A stretch of DNA of 64,000 bases, taken from contig NZ_JAHXDN010000008.1 in the NCBI RefSeq assembly GCF_019375555.1, positions 1 to 64,000 of the forward strand. Reading direction: 5' to 3'. This DNA is from Roseobacter insulae (GTDB lineage: Bacteria; Pseudomonadota; Alphaproteobacteria; Rhodobacterales; Rhodobacteraceae). Shown piece after piece: positions 54,430-63,440 of the stretch (its first letter is position 1; each line of letters starts with the position of its first letter). The translations under genes were made by a program, and so were the position numbers. Below the pieces are notes generated by a model that did not search any database, was not told the origin of the DNA, and worked only from the letters and a program-made list of their open reading frames with translations.

Positions 54430-55434
54430 TCACGGCACGTGGAAATTCTGCCGGTAGTCAGAAGGCGATACGTTCAGCAAGCGAAGAAATGACCGGCGCA
54501 TGCGATCTTCGTCGTTAAAGCCGCATTGAACTGCGATTTGCTTGATGCTGCGGTTCGTGACCTCCAACAGCTGCTGCGCCTTTTCAATGCGGATCGCCTC
54601 GACTGCCTTCGCCGGCGTGATACCCATGACCCTTGTGTAGACCCGGGCAAAGTTGCGCGCGCTCATATTCGCCCTGTCGGCAAGTGCTTCGACCGATAGC
54701 TGCGCATGCAAGTGGTCCGCGATCCACGCATGCAGAGCTTCGAACTGCCCTGCCCCATCGCGCAGCTGACGGCCCAACGCCGGGCTGAACTGGGACTGCC
54801 CACCGGAGCGGACCATTTGGGCGACCATCGACCGGGCGACCTGGAAACTTGAGGCACGCCCCAAATCCTCCGATACGATCGCCAGGGCCATGTCGATCCC
54901 CGCCGTGATCCCGGCCGATGTCCAGATATTGTCATCCTTGATGAAGATGGGATCCCCTTCGACCTTAACGTTCGGAAACGCATCGGCCAGCATCGCGCAA
55001 TCGTCCCAATGGGTGACAGCCCTGCGGCCATCCAGCAATCCGGTCACGGCCAACACCAAAGCCCCCGAACAGACCGAACAGACACGCTGCGCTCGGGCCG
55101 CCAGTTTTGCGATGGTCCCGACAAGCCTTGTGTCGCGCATACCGGGAATAGCGCCGTCCCCGCCCACCACGATCAGCGTATGGATCTGACGGTCGCTGAC
55201 GTGTGCCGCAGGCAGGCTTGGTATCGACACCACGGTATTCGTTTCGGTGAGATCTCCATCGACGGAAACCACTGCACATTCATAGCCGTTCTTCCCCGTC
55301 GCGGGATCGGGTGCATGGGAAAACACCTGCAACGGGCCAACCAGATCCAGCAGAACGATATCTGGATACACGACAAAAACGACCAACCGTGGTTTTCGGA
55401 CATCTGCGTTCGATTTGGCAGCTTTCGAGGTCAT
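54430..55434 (-). CDS. GlxA-family transcriptional regulator (DJ-1/PfpI plus AraC HTH)
   Basis: A 334-residue regulator. N-terminal DJ-1/PfpI-like domain (LVVFVVYPDIVLLDLVGPLQVFS to about residue 190), with the nucleophile-elbow region VCSVCSGALVLA containing Cys. A C-terminal AraC HTH pair follows: LSVEALADRANMSARNFARVYTRVMGITPAKAVE and the second helix-turn-helix IKQIAVQCGFNDEDRMRRSFLRLLNVSPSDYRQ. Members often control amine/betaine catabolism or stress genes. It faces convergently towards the copper module. Confidence 0.9.
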   Translation of the reverse strand: MTSKAAKSNADVRKPRLVVFVVYPDIVLLDLVGPLQVFSHAPDPATGKNGYECAVVSVDGDLTETNTVVSIPSLPAAHVSDRQIHTLIVVGGDGAIPGMRDTRLVGTIAKLAARAQRVCSVCSGALVLAVTGLLDGRRAVTHWDDCAMLADAFPNVKVEGDPIFIKDDNIWTSAGITAGIDMALAIVSEDLGRASSFQVARSMVAQMVRSGGQSQFSPALGRQLRDGAGQFEALHAWIADHLHAQLSVEALADRANMSARNFARVYTRVMGITPAKAVEAIRIEKAQQLLEVTNRSIKQIAVQCGFNDEDRMRRSFLRLLNVSPSDYRQNFHVP

Positions 55435-55496
55435 ATTGTCATTCCTGCCACGCCATCGACCGTTAGTCTATGGGCAGATGAATCGGAGGATGCCCA

Positions 55497-55751
55497 ATGC
55501 TTGCCCTGAAGCCGAACTGCGAATGCTGTGACAAAGACCTGCCGCCATCGGCCTCTGACGCCCGAATATGTACGTATGAGTGCACCTTCTGCGCGCAATG
55601 CGTGGAGACGAAGCTTGGGAACAGGTGCCCCAATTGCGGCGGCAATTTCGTGCCGAGACCCATTCGACCTGCGGCGCAGCTGACCAAACACCCGGCAGCC
55701 ACCGAGCGTTTCATCAAAAGACATGCCGCATGTGCACAGATAGAGACCTGA
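55497..55751 (+). CDS. DUF1272 zinc-ribbon protein
   Basis: An 84-residue protein with the DUF1272 Cys pattern: LKPNCECCDKDLPP, a second pair CTYECTFCAQCVE and a third CPNCGGNF. The Cys set could bind two zinc ions. GGAGG precedes the ATG. It is common and uncharacterised in Rhodobacterales; it lies 15 bases before a phosphatase-like gene in the same direction. Confidence 0.85.
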   Translation: MLALKPNCECCDKDLPPSASDARICTYECTFCAQCVETKLGNRCPNCGGNFVPRPIRPAAQLTKHPAATERFIKRHAACAQIET

Positions 55752-55766
55752 TGGTCAGAGGGTGAC

Positions 55767-56246
55767 ATGACAGACTTGCCAAAGATCTTGAACTGGCGGC
55801 GGATAAACCGGCGGATCACTACCTCCGGCCAGCCGACAGAAGAGCAGCTCGCCGATATCAGAAAGCTGGGGACAACCCATATCATCAACCTGGGTCCGCA
55901 CCACAACAAGGGGGCGCTCGACGACGAGGCGGGCACGGTGGCGTCGCTCGGCATGACGTATATCTATATTCCGGTCGAATTCGAAAACCCGACGGATCGC
56001 AATTTCGAAGACTTCAGGTCTGCCATCGAAGCGCTGCCCGATCTGAAAGTGCATGTACATTGCATCTACAATGCGCGCGTCAGTGCTTTCTTCTTCCGCT
56101 ATGCCAAGGAGGGGTTTGGCATGTCCGAAGCGGAGGCCTTCAGCAACATGGAGAGCATCTGGCGACCCGGCGACGACTGGGCCTCCTTCATCGGAAACCC
56201 GGAGGCGAGGGGCAAGCCAAATCGCTACGCGGGTGACGATTACTGA
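55767..56246 (+). CDS. Protein tyrosine phosphatase-like protein (DUF442/BLH type)
   Basis: A 159-residue protein. The N-terminus WRRINRRITTSGQPTEEQL and THIINLG match the beta-lactamase-hydrolase-like phosphatase family. The active-site loop HCIYNARVSAF has the Cys and Arg with four residues between, as in DUF442 (classical PTPs have five). A general acid Asp may be in EFENPTD. Downstream of the DUF1272 gene. Substrate unknown; related proteins act in sulfide or phospho-sugar metabolism. Confidence 0.82.
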   Translation: MTDLPKILNWRRINRRITTSGQPTEEQLADIRKLGTTHIINLGPHHNKGALDDEAGTVASLGMTYIYIPVEFENPTDRNFEDFRSAIEALPDLKVHVHCIYNARVSAFFFRYAKEGFGMSEAEAFSNMESIWRPGDDWASFIGNPEARGKPNRYAGDDY

Positions 56247-56330
56247 CAGTCGCGGGAGGGCCTTTGCCGTGTTGGTCAGCCCCATCCCCGGCAGCGCCCG
56301 AACGGGCACGCCGCCCGATGTTTCAAGCAG

Positions 56331-58061
56331 TTAGTTGATTTCCGGTTCGGGCACCGGTGCGCCAAACTCCGTTCCGAGAAAGTCGAAATCACATCCTTTG
56401 TCGGCCTGTTCGATATGCTGTGCGAACATCCAGCCATAGCCCCGGCCATACTTAGGAGGTGGCGCAACCCAGTCCGCGCGCCTTTGGGAAAGCTCTTCGT
56501 CAGAGACGCGCATGTTCAGCGACCGGTTGGGCACGTGCAGCTCGATGATGTCTCCGGTCCTGAGCAGCGCCAGCGGGCCGCCGATGAACGCCTCTGGGGC
56601 AACATGCAGGATGCAGGCGCCGAAAGATGTCCCCGACATGCGCGCATCCGACAGCCGCACCATATCTCGATGACCTTGTTTCAGAAGTGCTTTCGGCATC
56701 GGAATCATACCCCATTCCGGCATGCCGGGCCCGCCCTTGGGTCCGGCATTACGCAGCACCAGAACGCTGTCAGGGGTCATCGGGAAATCTTCGTCGTCAA
56801 TGATTTCCTTCAATTCACCATAGCTGTCTGCGACGATGGCTGGCCCTTTATGTGTCAGGAATTTCGCATCCATGGCGGCGGGCTTTATGACAGCCCCATC
56901 CGGCGCCAGATTGCCGCGCAGAACCGCCAGTGATCCTTCCGTGTAGACAGGATCAGTGAGTGGACGGATGACGTCAGCGTTGTAATTCCTGGCCCCCGCA
57001 AGGCTTTCGCCGAGTGTTTGTCCACTGACCGTCATGACAGAAAGGTCGAGCTTGTCGCCAAGTTCTTGCATCAACGCGGGCAATCCACCCGCGTAGTAGA
57101 AATCCTCCATCAAATAGTCGGTGCCAGACGGTCGGATGTTCGCAATCACGGGTATGGTGCGTCCAATGGCATCGATGTCGTCAAGCCCCAGGGGTATACC
57201 TGCCCGGCGCGCCATGGCGATAAGGTGGATAATGGCATTTGTTGAGCAGCCGGTGGCCATAGCCACGGTCACGGCGTTTCGTGTCGATTGTGGTGTGATG
57301 ATCTTGTCCGGCGTCAGGTCTTCCCAAACCATGTCGATTATCCGGCGCCCACAAGCCGCCGCCATGCGCTTGTGAGCTGCGTCAGGTGCAGGGATCGACG
57401 ACGCACCCGGCAGCGTAACGCCAAAGGCTTCAGCAATTGACATCATCGTGGAAGCGGTGCCCATGGTCATGCACGTCCCGTAAGATCGGGCGATCCCGCC
57501 TTGTACGCCTTCCCATTCGGCCCTGGTGATGTTGCCCGCGCGCCGTTCGTCCCAGTATTTCCAGACGTCTGTCCCCGACCCCAGTTTCTGCCCCGCGTAA
57601 TTGCCCCGGATCATCGCGCCGGCCGGCAGGAATATAAACGGCAGCCCCATTGAAATCGCCCCCATCACCAGCGCCGGGGTGGACTTGTCGCATCCGCCCA
57701 TCAACACAACACCGTCTACCGGATGGCTGCGCAAGGTCTCCTCGACCTCCATCGCGCCCAGATTTCGATAGAGCATCGAGGTTGGCTTCAGAAACTGTTC
57801 GGCAAAGTCATGCACCGGCAATTCTGCGGGGGTGCCGCCCGCCTGCAATATTCCGCGTTTAACCCAGTCGGCGCGATCGCGCAGGTGATGATGACACGGC
57901 GACAGGTCAGACCAGGTGTTGATGATCGCAATGACCGGCTTGCCCTGCCAATCCTCTTCGGACCACCCCATTTGCATCGCACGGCTTCGGTGCCCCATGG
58001 ACCGCAAATCGTCCGGAGCGAACCAACGTGCAGAGCGCAGATCTTCTGGTTTTTTTAGCAT
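56331..58061 (-). CDS. L-arabinonate-type dehydratase (IlvD/Edd family)
   Basis: A 576-residue [2Fe-2S] or [4Fe-4S] dehydratase. The sequence is closer to L-arabonate/xylonate dehydratases than IlvD: IINTWSDLSPCHHHLRDRADWVKRG with the first cluster Cys, GGCDKSTPALVMGA with the second, YGTCMTMGTASTMM with the third, and the C-terminal MPEWGMIP and LSDARMSGTSFGACILHVAPEA. It dehydrates sugar acids to 2-keto-3-deoxy acids. It is not part of a sugar operon in this window. Confidence 0.88.
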   Translation of the reverse strand: MLKKPEDLRSARWFAPDDLRSMGHRSRAMQMGWSEEDWQGKPVIAIINTWSDLSPCHHHLRDRADWVKRGILQAGGTPAELPVHDFAEQFLKPTSMLYRNLGAMEVEETLRSHPVDGVVLMGGCDKSTPALVMGAISMGLPFIFLPAGAMIRGNYAGQKLGSGTDVWKYWDERRAGNITRAEWEGVQGGIARSYGTCMTMGTASTMMSIAEAFGVTLPGASSIPAPDAAHKRMAAACGRRIIDMVWEDLTPDKIITPQSTRNAVTVAMATGCSTNAIIHLIAMARRAGIPLGLDDIDAIGRTIPVIANIRPSGTDYLMEDFYYAGGLPALMQELGDKLDLSVMTVSGQTLGESLAGARNYNADVIRPLTDPVYTEGSLAVLRGNLAPDGAVIKPAAMDAKFLTHKGPAIVADSYGELKEIIDDEDFPMTPDSVLVLRNAGPKGGPGMPEWGMIPMPKALLKQGHRDMVRLSDARMSGTSFGACILHVAPEAFIGGPLALLRTGDIIELHVPNRSLNMRVSDEELSQRRADWVAPPPKYGRGYGWMFAQHIEQADKGCDFDFLGTEFGAPVPEPEIN

Positions 58062-58481
58062 AGAGTTATCAATCCAGATTTCTGTTGGCGGATTAGGGGA
58101 TGGGTCAGACTAGCACTCGCACTGACGCCACGCCACTGATGCGCTGCCAGCGTCATCCACATGGCGATCAACCGGTGAGGTAATACCCGCAAGCGGCGGC
58201 GATCACGTGATGCAGCCGGTTGTCCGACAATCGCATCACCACGCTGGAAGCCGGGCTCAAATTCGTTTTGCGGATCGGGTTTGCTACCGAACGCACAAAG
58301 CGGTTCACCGCCCCAATCAGCGCGCCCGTTCAGAGCCTTGGGGGCCGATTGCGCCAATAGGTGTGACATTGCTGACCTGACGAGCCGCAATTCAGCCGCC
58401 GGACACTCTCATCGTTTCTACAAAACAACAGCCGCCCACTGCTCTGTTCCTGCAACCGCTGTCTTTCTTGCGAAAGTCCTG
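58062..58481. other. Intergenic region between dehydratase and tRNA, no supported gene
   Basis: About 420 bases. A minus-strand frame (58055-58390) gives no recognisable family and no good start site. The region may hold remnants of a decayed gene, but I cannot support a call. Confidence 0.45.
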
Positions 58482-58571
58482 TGGCGGAGGAGGTGGGATT
58501 CGAACCCACGGTACGCTTTCACGCACGCCGGTTTTCAAGACCGGTGCATTCGACCACTCTGCCACTCCTCC
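58482..58571 (-). tRNA. tRNA-Ser (anticodon UGA)
   Basis: Reading on the minus strand: acceptor GGAGGAG pairs with CTCCTCC, the D-arm GGCAGAGTGGTCGAATGC, anticodon arm CCGGTCTTGAAAACCGG with TGA in the loop, a long variable arm (CGTGCGTGAAAGCGTACC) typical of tRNA-Ser, T-arm GGGTTCGAATCCC, discriminator G and encoded CCA at 58482-58484. All arms pair well. Confidence 0.96.
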
Positions 58572-58767
58572 GGTCAGACCGTCCTAGTGGTCCGCAAATG
58601 ATTCTGAAACCGGAAATTTTCCCGATTGAATCCGTGGATAATTGCCGATCTTGCCCGCAACACCTTCCCACAAATGAGAACGCAAGTTAAAGTGCGCTCA
58701 AAGATCCCGCTTCAAGGGGCTAAAAGGCGTGCCGAACTTCCGGCAAACAGGCAAGGACACACGAAAA

Positions 58768-59673
58768 ATGAGCGGCAACATAATCACCCTCAATCGGATT
58801 TCGACAGCGCGGACCATCATGGCCCTTTGCGCGGTTGGAGTGCTCGCGGGCTGTGAAGAGGGCAGCGATTTCAATTTCAAAGATGTCTTTGCGCCGAAAC
58901 CGGAAGCAACCGCGCAAGCGCCGGACCCAGCCCGATCAACCAACGTGATCGAACGGGATGTCGAAGCCCCGGAGGTGTTTTCCGCGACCGAACCCGGGCT
59001 TTGGGACGGACGTCCGTCGCTGGGGGGGGTCTGGGTGGCGCACCCCGACGTGACCGAGCCCGAGCGCGTGATCATCCGCAATCAGACCAATGGCCAGTTC
59101 GTGGTCGGCGCATTGTTTCGCAGGGAACGCGATATTCCCGGACCGCGGCTGCAAATCTCTTCTGATGCCGCCGAGGCCCTCGGCGTGCTGGCCGGGGCAC
59201 CGGTTGATCTGGATGTCACGGCGCTGGTGAAGGAAACGGTCGAGGAAACGCCCGTCACGCCCGCCGCCGAGGCGATTGAAGCCCCCGATGACATCAGCGA
59301 AACATCTCTGGATCCTATTGCCGCCGCAGGTGCCGCGATCGAGACCGCCGACCCGACGCCCGGCGAGATCACGGCGTCTGCGGCAGCGACATCCGCGCCC
59401 GCCGCGCCGGTGATCGAGTCGACCCTCCCCAAGACAACGTTGAAGAAACCCTATGTTCAGATCGGCATCTTCAGTCAGGAAGCCAATGCCGAACGCGCTG
59501 CCAAGCAGATGCAGAGCGCCGGGCTGAAACCTGTGATCAAAGCACAGGAAGCGGGCGGCAAACCGTTCTGGCGCGTGATCGTCGGCCCGGCGACAACGAC
59601 CTCTGAGCAGAATACCCTTCTGACCAAAATCAAGGGCGAAGGTTTCTCCGACGCCTACGCTGTCACGAACTGA
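58768..59673 (+). CDS. SPOR-domain lipoprotein
   Basis: A 301-residue probable lipoprotein. Lipobox LAGC is near residue 30 after a hydrophobic segment (TIMALCAVGVLAGC). A middle RlpA-like half-barrel (GVWVAHPDVTEPERVIIRNQTN and DAAEALGVLAGAPVDLDVTAL) is followed by an Ala/Pro/Glu-rich linker and a C-terminal SPOR domain (KPYVQIGIFSQEANAERAAKQ, ending FSDAYAV). SPOR binds denuded septal peptidoglycan. The start ATG 58768 is preferred (AAGGA 12 bases upstream); ATG 58729 is possible. It is the first gene of the wall/replication operon. Confidence 0.86.
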   Translation: MSGNIITLNRISTARTIMALCAVGVLAGCEEGSDFNFKDVFAPKPEATAQAPDPARSTNVIERDVEAPEVFSATEPGLWDGRPSLGGVWVAHPDVTEPERVIIRNQTNGQFVVGALFRRERDIPGPRLQISSDAAEALGVLAGAPVDLDVTALVKETVEETPVTPAAEAIEAPDDISETSLDPIAAAGAAIETADPTPGEITASAAATSAPAAPVIESTLPKTTLKKPYVQIGIFSQEANAERAAKQMQSAGLKPVIKAQEAGGKPFWRVIVGPATTTSEQNTLLTKIKGEGFSDAYAVTN

Positions 59674-59693
59674 CCACTACATCAGGAGCCGCC

Positions 59694-60863
59694 ATGATCC
59701 GTCTTGCTGTTGCCCTCTTTACGCTGATCGCCGCGACCACAAGCGCATTGGCCTTTGACACCAAAGCGACGGCCGCTTTTGTGGTCGACCAGACGACCGG
59801 CACGGTGCTGCTGGACAAAAACGCCGATACGCCGCTGCCACCGGCCTCCATGTCCAAGCTGATGACGCTGTACATGGCGTTCGAGGCGATCCGGCGCGGC
59901 AAGGCGGATGGTGGTCTTGACCTGAACGAGGAACTGCCCGTGTCGGAACATGCGCAGTCCTACGGCGGCTCCAGCATGTTCCTGCGCTCCGGCGAAACCG
60001 TTACCGTCGAGGATCTGCTGCGCGGTATCATCGTCTTGTCCGGGAATGACGCCTGCGTGGTGATTGCCGAAGCCCTGTCGCCCGATGGCACGGAATACGG
60101 GTTCGCACGGCTTATGACCCAGCGCGCGCAGCAGATGGGGATGACGAATTCCACCTTCACCAATTCCAACGGCTGGCCGCAGCCGGGTCACTTGATGTCG
60201 ATGCGGGATCTGGCGTTGCTGTCCAACAGGCTGATCACCGATTTCCCCGAATTCTACCCACTGTTCGCAGAGACCGAGTTCGAGTTCGACAACCGGGTGC
60301 CCAGCAACAAGCGCAACCGCAATCCGCTGCTGACAATGGGCATCGGGGCGGACGGCCTGAAAACCGGCCACACGCAGGAAGCCGGCTACGGGCTGACCGG
60401 ATCTGCCAAACAGGGTGACCGGCGGGTGATTTTCGTGATCTCGGGGCTTGGCAGCGTTGCGGAACGTGCGCAGGAATCGCAGGCCATTGTCAACTGGGCC
60501 TTCCGCCAGTTTGCCATACGACCGCTTGCCAGGAAGGACGAGCAATTTGCCCAGGCCGATGTGTGGATGGGCAGCGAAGCCTCGGTTGGCCTTGTTGCCG
60601 CCGAAGACATCAGTATCCTGATGCCAGCCCTTGCGGGCAACGAGATCGCGGGCGAAGTCGTCTACACGGGTCCGGTCAGTGCGCCCATCGCCAAGGGCGA
60701 TCCCCTTGCGGAGCTTGTTTTTACGCTGGAAGGCCTGCCCGAAACCCGCATTCCCCTGGTGGCGGATCGCGCGGTTGAGCGCGGCGGGTTTGTCAGCCGG
60801 GTCAGCACTGCCGCGCTTGTCCTGTTCAAAAAGCTGGTGCAGGGACCCGAGGGCGCAACGTGA
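59694..60863 (+). CDS. D-alanyl-D-alanine carboxypeptidase (S11 family)
   Basis: A 389-residue PBP5/6-type enzyme. Signal peptide MIRLAVALFTLIAATTSALA, the three active-site motifs SMSK (about 53), SGN (about 119) and KTGH (about 224), and a C-terminal beta domain with a last amphipathic helix (ALVLFKKLVQG) that anchors to the membrane. It trims pentapeptide stems in periplasmic murein. It is 20 bases after the SPOR gene, and the next gene overlaps its stop. Confidence 0.93.
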   Translation: MIRLAVALFTLIAATTSALAFDTKATAAFVVDQTTGTVLLDKNADTPLPPASMSKLMTLYMAFEAIRRGKADGGLDLNEELPVSEHAQSYGGSSMFLRSGETVTVEDLLRGIIVLSGNDACVVIAEALSPDGTEYGFARLMTQRAQQMGMTNSTFTNSNGWPQPGHLMSMRDLALLSNRLITDFPEFYPLFAETEFEFDNRVPSNKRNRNPLLTMGIGADGLKTGHTQEAGYGLTGSAKQGDRRVIFVISGLGSVAERAQESQAIVNWAFRQFAIRPLARKDEQFAQADVWMGSEASVGLVAAEDISILMPALAGNEIAGEVVYTGPVSAPIAKGDPLAELVFTLEGLPETRIPLVADRAVERGGFVSRVSTAALVLFKKLVQGPEGAT

Positions 60864-61498
60864 GCGCAAACCCGCGCGGGAACGGCACGTTCATTACCTT
60901 CGAAGGCATTGACGGATCGGGCAAATCGACCCAGGTCAAAAAGCTTGCCGACCACCTGCGCCGCAAGGGGCATGATGTCGTTCTGACACGAGAACCCGGT
61001 GGCTCGCCCGGCGCCGAGGAAATCCGGGCACTTGTATTGCAGGGTGATCCTGATCGCTGGTCGGCAGAGACCGAGATCCTGCTTTTCACGGCGGCACGAC
61101 GGGATCACATGGAACGCACCATCCTGCCTGCCCTCGCCGCGGGGAAAATTGTGATTTGCGACCGGTTTGCAGACAGCACCCGCATGTATCAGGGATTGTC
61201 GCGGGGCGATCTGCGCGCGGTTGTGGACCAGCTGCACGACCTGATGATCGGCCATGAACCGGACCTGACGCTGCTCATTGATATGGATCCGGCGGTCGGC
61301 CTGTCCCGGGCGTTGTCCCGGCAAACAAGTGACGAGCGCTTCGAGGCATTCGGGGAAGATCTGCAGGTGGCGATGCGCCAAGGGTTTCTCAAACTGGCCG
61401 AGGAGTTCAGCCATCGGTTTTGCGTCATCGACGGTGCCCGTGATGTGGATATCGTCGCGCGCGACATCGCCGATCACGTGGATGGGCGGCTGGCATGA
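60860..61498 (+). CDS. tmk: Thymidylate kinase
   Basis: A 212-residue kinase making dTDP from dTMP. P-loop GIDGSGKST (16-24), the DR(F/Y) motif CDRFADSTRMYQG near residue 95, the LID-type Arg-containing loop, and VVLTREPGGSPGAEEIR. The GTG start at 60860 overlaps the carboxypeptidase stop. Typical length. Confidence 0.96.
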   Translation: MSANPRGNGTFITFEGIDGSGKSTQVKKLADHLRRKGHDVVLTREPGGSPGAEEIRALVLQGDPDRWSAETEILLFTAARRDHMERTILPALAAGKIVICDRFADSTRMYQGLSRGDLRAVVDQLHDLMIGHEPDLTLLIDMDPAVGLSRALSRQTSDERFEAFGEDLQVAMRQGFLKLAEEFSHRFCVIDGARDVDIVARDIADHVDGRLA

Positions 61499-62601
61499 GC
61501 GGCCCGAACCAGATCGACGGCGCGCCGCATCCGCGAGACACCGAGCGGCTGTTTGGTCAGGACGCGGCGCAGCAGGCCTTTCTGGAGGCTTTCGCAACGG
61601 GGCGGCTGCATCACGCATGGCTCCTGACCGGCCCGCGCGGGATCGGCAAGGCCACCCTGGCCTGGTCAATCGCGCGTTTCTTGCTGGCTACACCGCTGAT
61701 GGAAGATGACGGCCTCTTTGGCGCGCCGCCCGCACCGACGTCACTGACGATTGATCCTGAACATCCCGTCGCGCGGCGGATCGCGGCGGGTGCAGAGCCG
61801 GGATTGAAAGCCATCACCCGCACGCCAAACCCCACCACCGACCGCATGCGCGACCAGATCGTCGTGGATGACATCCGGTCGCTGGCCGGGTTCTTCCAGC
61901 TCTCCGCAACCGATGGCGGGCGTCGGGTGGTCCTTGTCGATGCCGCGGACGAGATGAACCCGTCGGCCGCAAACGCCCTGCTGAAAATGCTCGAGGAACC
62001 GCCGGAGCGCGCGACGCTGCTGCTGATCAGCCACCAGCCATCCGGTCTGTTGCCGACCATCAGGTCGCGCTGCCGTACCCTGCGGTTGCAGAGCCTCTCG
62101 GCGGACGACATGGCCAAGGCGCTCGATCAGGCGGGCGTAGAGACGGGCAAGACCACCGCGGCCTTGGCCGAGCTTGCCAGCGGGTCGGTCGGCGCCGCCA
62201 TCAGGCTCTCGCTTCTGGAGGGGTTGAAAACATATGGCGACCTCACGCGGCTGATCGGGAACCTGCCGCAATTCGACCGGGCCGCCGCCCTGAAGCTGGC
62301 GGAAACGGCAGCAGCGCGCGGCGGCGAGGCCAAGCGCGATCTGCTTTTCGAACTCATCGACCTGCTGCTGTCTCGCCTTGCCCGTACCGGGGCAACCGGG
62401 TCGCCGCCGCCGGTCGAGGTGGTGCCGCGCGAAGCCGCAACCCTCGCCCGGCTTGCACCGCACCAGAGCGCGGGCCGGGCCTGGGCACACACCGCGCAGG
62501 AGACGGGCGCACGCGCACGACATGGGCGCGCGGTGAACCTTGACCCTGCCGCTCTGGTCCTAGATACCCTGATCAAGATTAGCCAAACCGCCACCGGGTA
62601 A
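61495..62601 (+). CDS. holB: DNA polymerase III subunit delta-prime
   Basis: A 368-residue clamp-loader subunit. AAA+ fold starts with HHAWLLTGPRGIGKATLAWSIAR (P-loop), then VDAADEMNPSAANALLKMLEEPP (sensor and Walker B-like region, the standard clamp-loader stretch) and SHQPSGLLPTIRSRCRTLRL. It overlaps tmk by 4 bases, a common pair in alphaproteobacteria. Confidence 0.95.
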   Translation: MSGPNQIDGAPHPRDTERLFGQDAAQQAFLEAFATGRLHHAWLLTGPRGIGKATLAWSIARFLLATPLMEDDGLFGAPPAPTSLTIDPEHPVARRIAAGAEPGLKAITRTPNPTTDRMRDQIVVDDIRSLAGFFQLSATDGGRRVVLVDAADEMNPSAANALLKMLEEPPERATLLLISHQPSGLLPTIRSRCRTLRLQSLSADDMAKALDQAGVETGKTTAALAELASGSVGAAIRLSLLEGLKTYGDLTRLIGNLPQFDRAAALKLAETAAARGGEAKRDLLFELIDLLLSRLARTGATGSPPPVEVVPREAATLARLAPHQSAGRAWAHTAQETGARARHGRAVNLDPAALVLDTLIKISQTATG

Positions 62602-62633
62602 GCTCGGGCCTGGCGCTGAACGACCGGACCGGC

Positions 62634-63440
62634 ATGACCGAGACACCTCAGATCACCGACAGCCACTGCCACCTCGATTTCCCGGATTTCGACGGCCAGC
62701 ACGCGGACATCATTGCGCGCGCCGCCGACGCTGGTGTCACGCGAATGGTTACCATCTGCACCAGGCTTGGCAACGAACCGCACGTGCGCGCCATCGCCGA
62801 AGCGCATGCGCCGGTGTTCTACGCGGCGGGCACCCACCCGATGAGCGTGGCGCGCGAACCGCTGGCGACCGTCGACGAGCTGATATCGGTCACACGACAC
62901 CCCAAGATGGTGGGGATCGGGGAAACCGGGCTCGATTACCACTACACGGCGGACTCGGCAGAGCTCCAGAAGACGTCGCTGCGCCATCACATCGCTGCCG
63001 CGCGCGACACCGGTCTGCCCCTGATCATCCACGCACGCGACGCAGACAGCGATATGGCCACCATCCTCGCCGACGAATACCGCAACGGGGCCTTCGCTTG
63101 TGTGATGCATTGCTTTTCGTCCTCGGCAGCCCTGGCCACCGCGGCGCTGGACCTGGGGTTTTACCTGTCGATGTCAGGCATCACCGCCTTTCCGAAGTCC
63201 TCCGGCTTGCGCGACATATTTGCCGCGGCGCCGCTGGAGCGAATTCTCGTGGAAACCGATGCGCCGTACCTCGCGCCACCGCCCTGCCGCGGCAAGCGCA
63301 ACGAACCGGCCTACACGGCCCATACCGCGCGCCGCGCAGCCGAAACCTTTGGCATCGACTACGCAGAATTCGCCGCGCAAACCCAGGCGAATTTCGATCG
63401 CTTGTTCACCAAGGCCGCGCAGTACGAGGCCGCCGCGTAA
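62634..63440 (+). CDS. tatD: TatD-family metal-dependent hydrolase
   Basis: A 268-residue TIM-barrel hydrolase, probably a DNase. Metal-ligand motifs: DSHCHLDF at the N-terminus, GIGETGLDYHY, LIIHARDAD, MHCFS and ILVETDAPYLAP. It starts 32 bases after holB and its stop overlaps the next start. Confidence 0.94.
   Translation: MTETPQITDSHCHLDFPDFDGQHADIIARAADAGVTRMVTICTRLGNEPHVRAIAEAHAPVFYAAGTHPMSVAREPLATVDELISVTRHPKMVGIGETGLDYHYTADSAELQKTSLRHHIAAARDTGLPLIIHARDADSDMATILADEYRNGAFACVMHCFSSSAALATAALDLGFYLSMSGITAFPKSSGLRDIFAAAPLERILVETDAPYLAPPPCRGKRNEPAYTAHTARRAAETFGIDYAEFAAQTQANFDRLFTKAAQYEAAA

Noticed and set aside
58055-58390. A 111-residue minus-strand frame before the tRNA
   Set aside because: It overlaps the dehydratase start region, has no ribosome site and no recognised family.
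58482-58571. tRNA-Ser as an integration site for the tail cluster
   Set aside because: No integrase and no repeated tRNA 3' end was found; the cluster lies 7 kb away with ordinary genes between.
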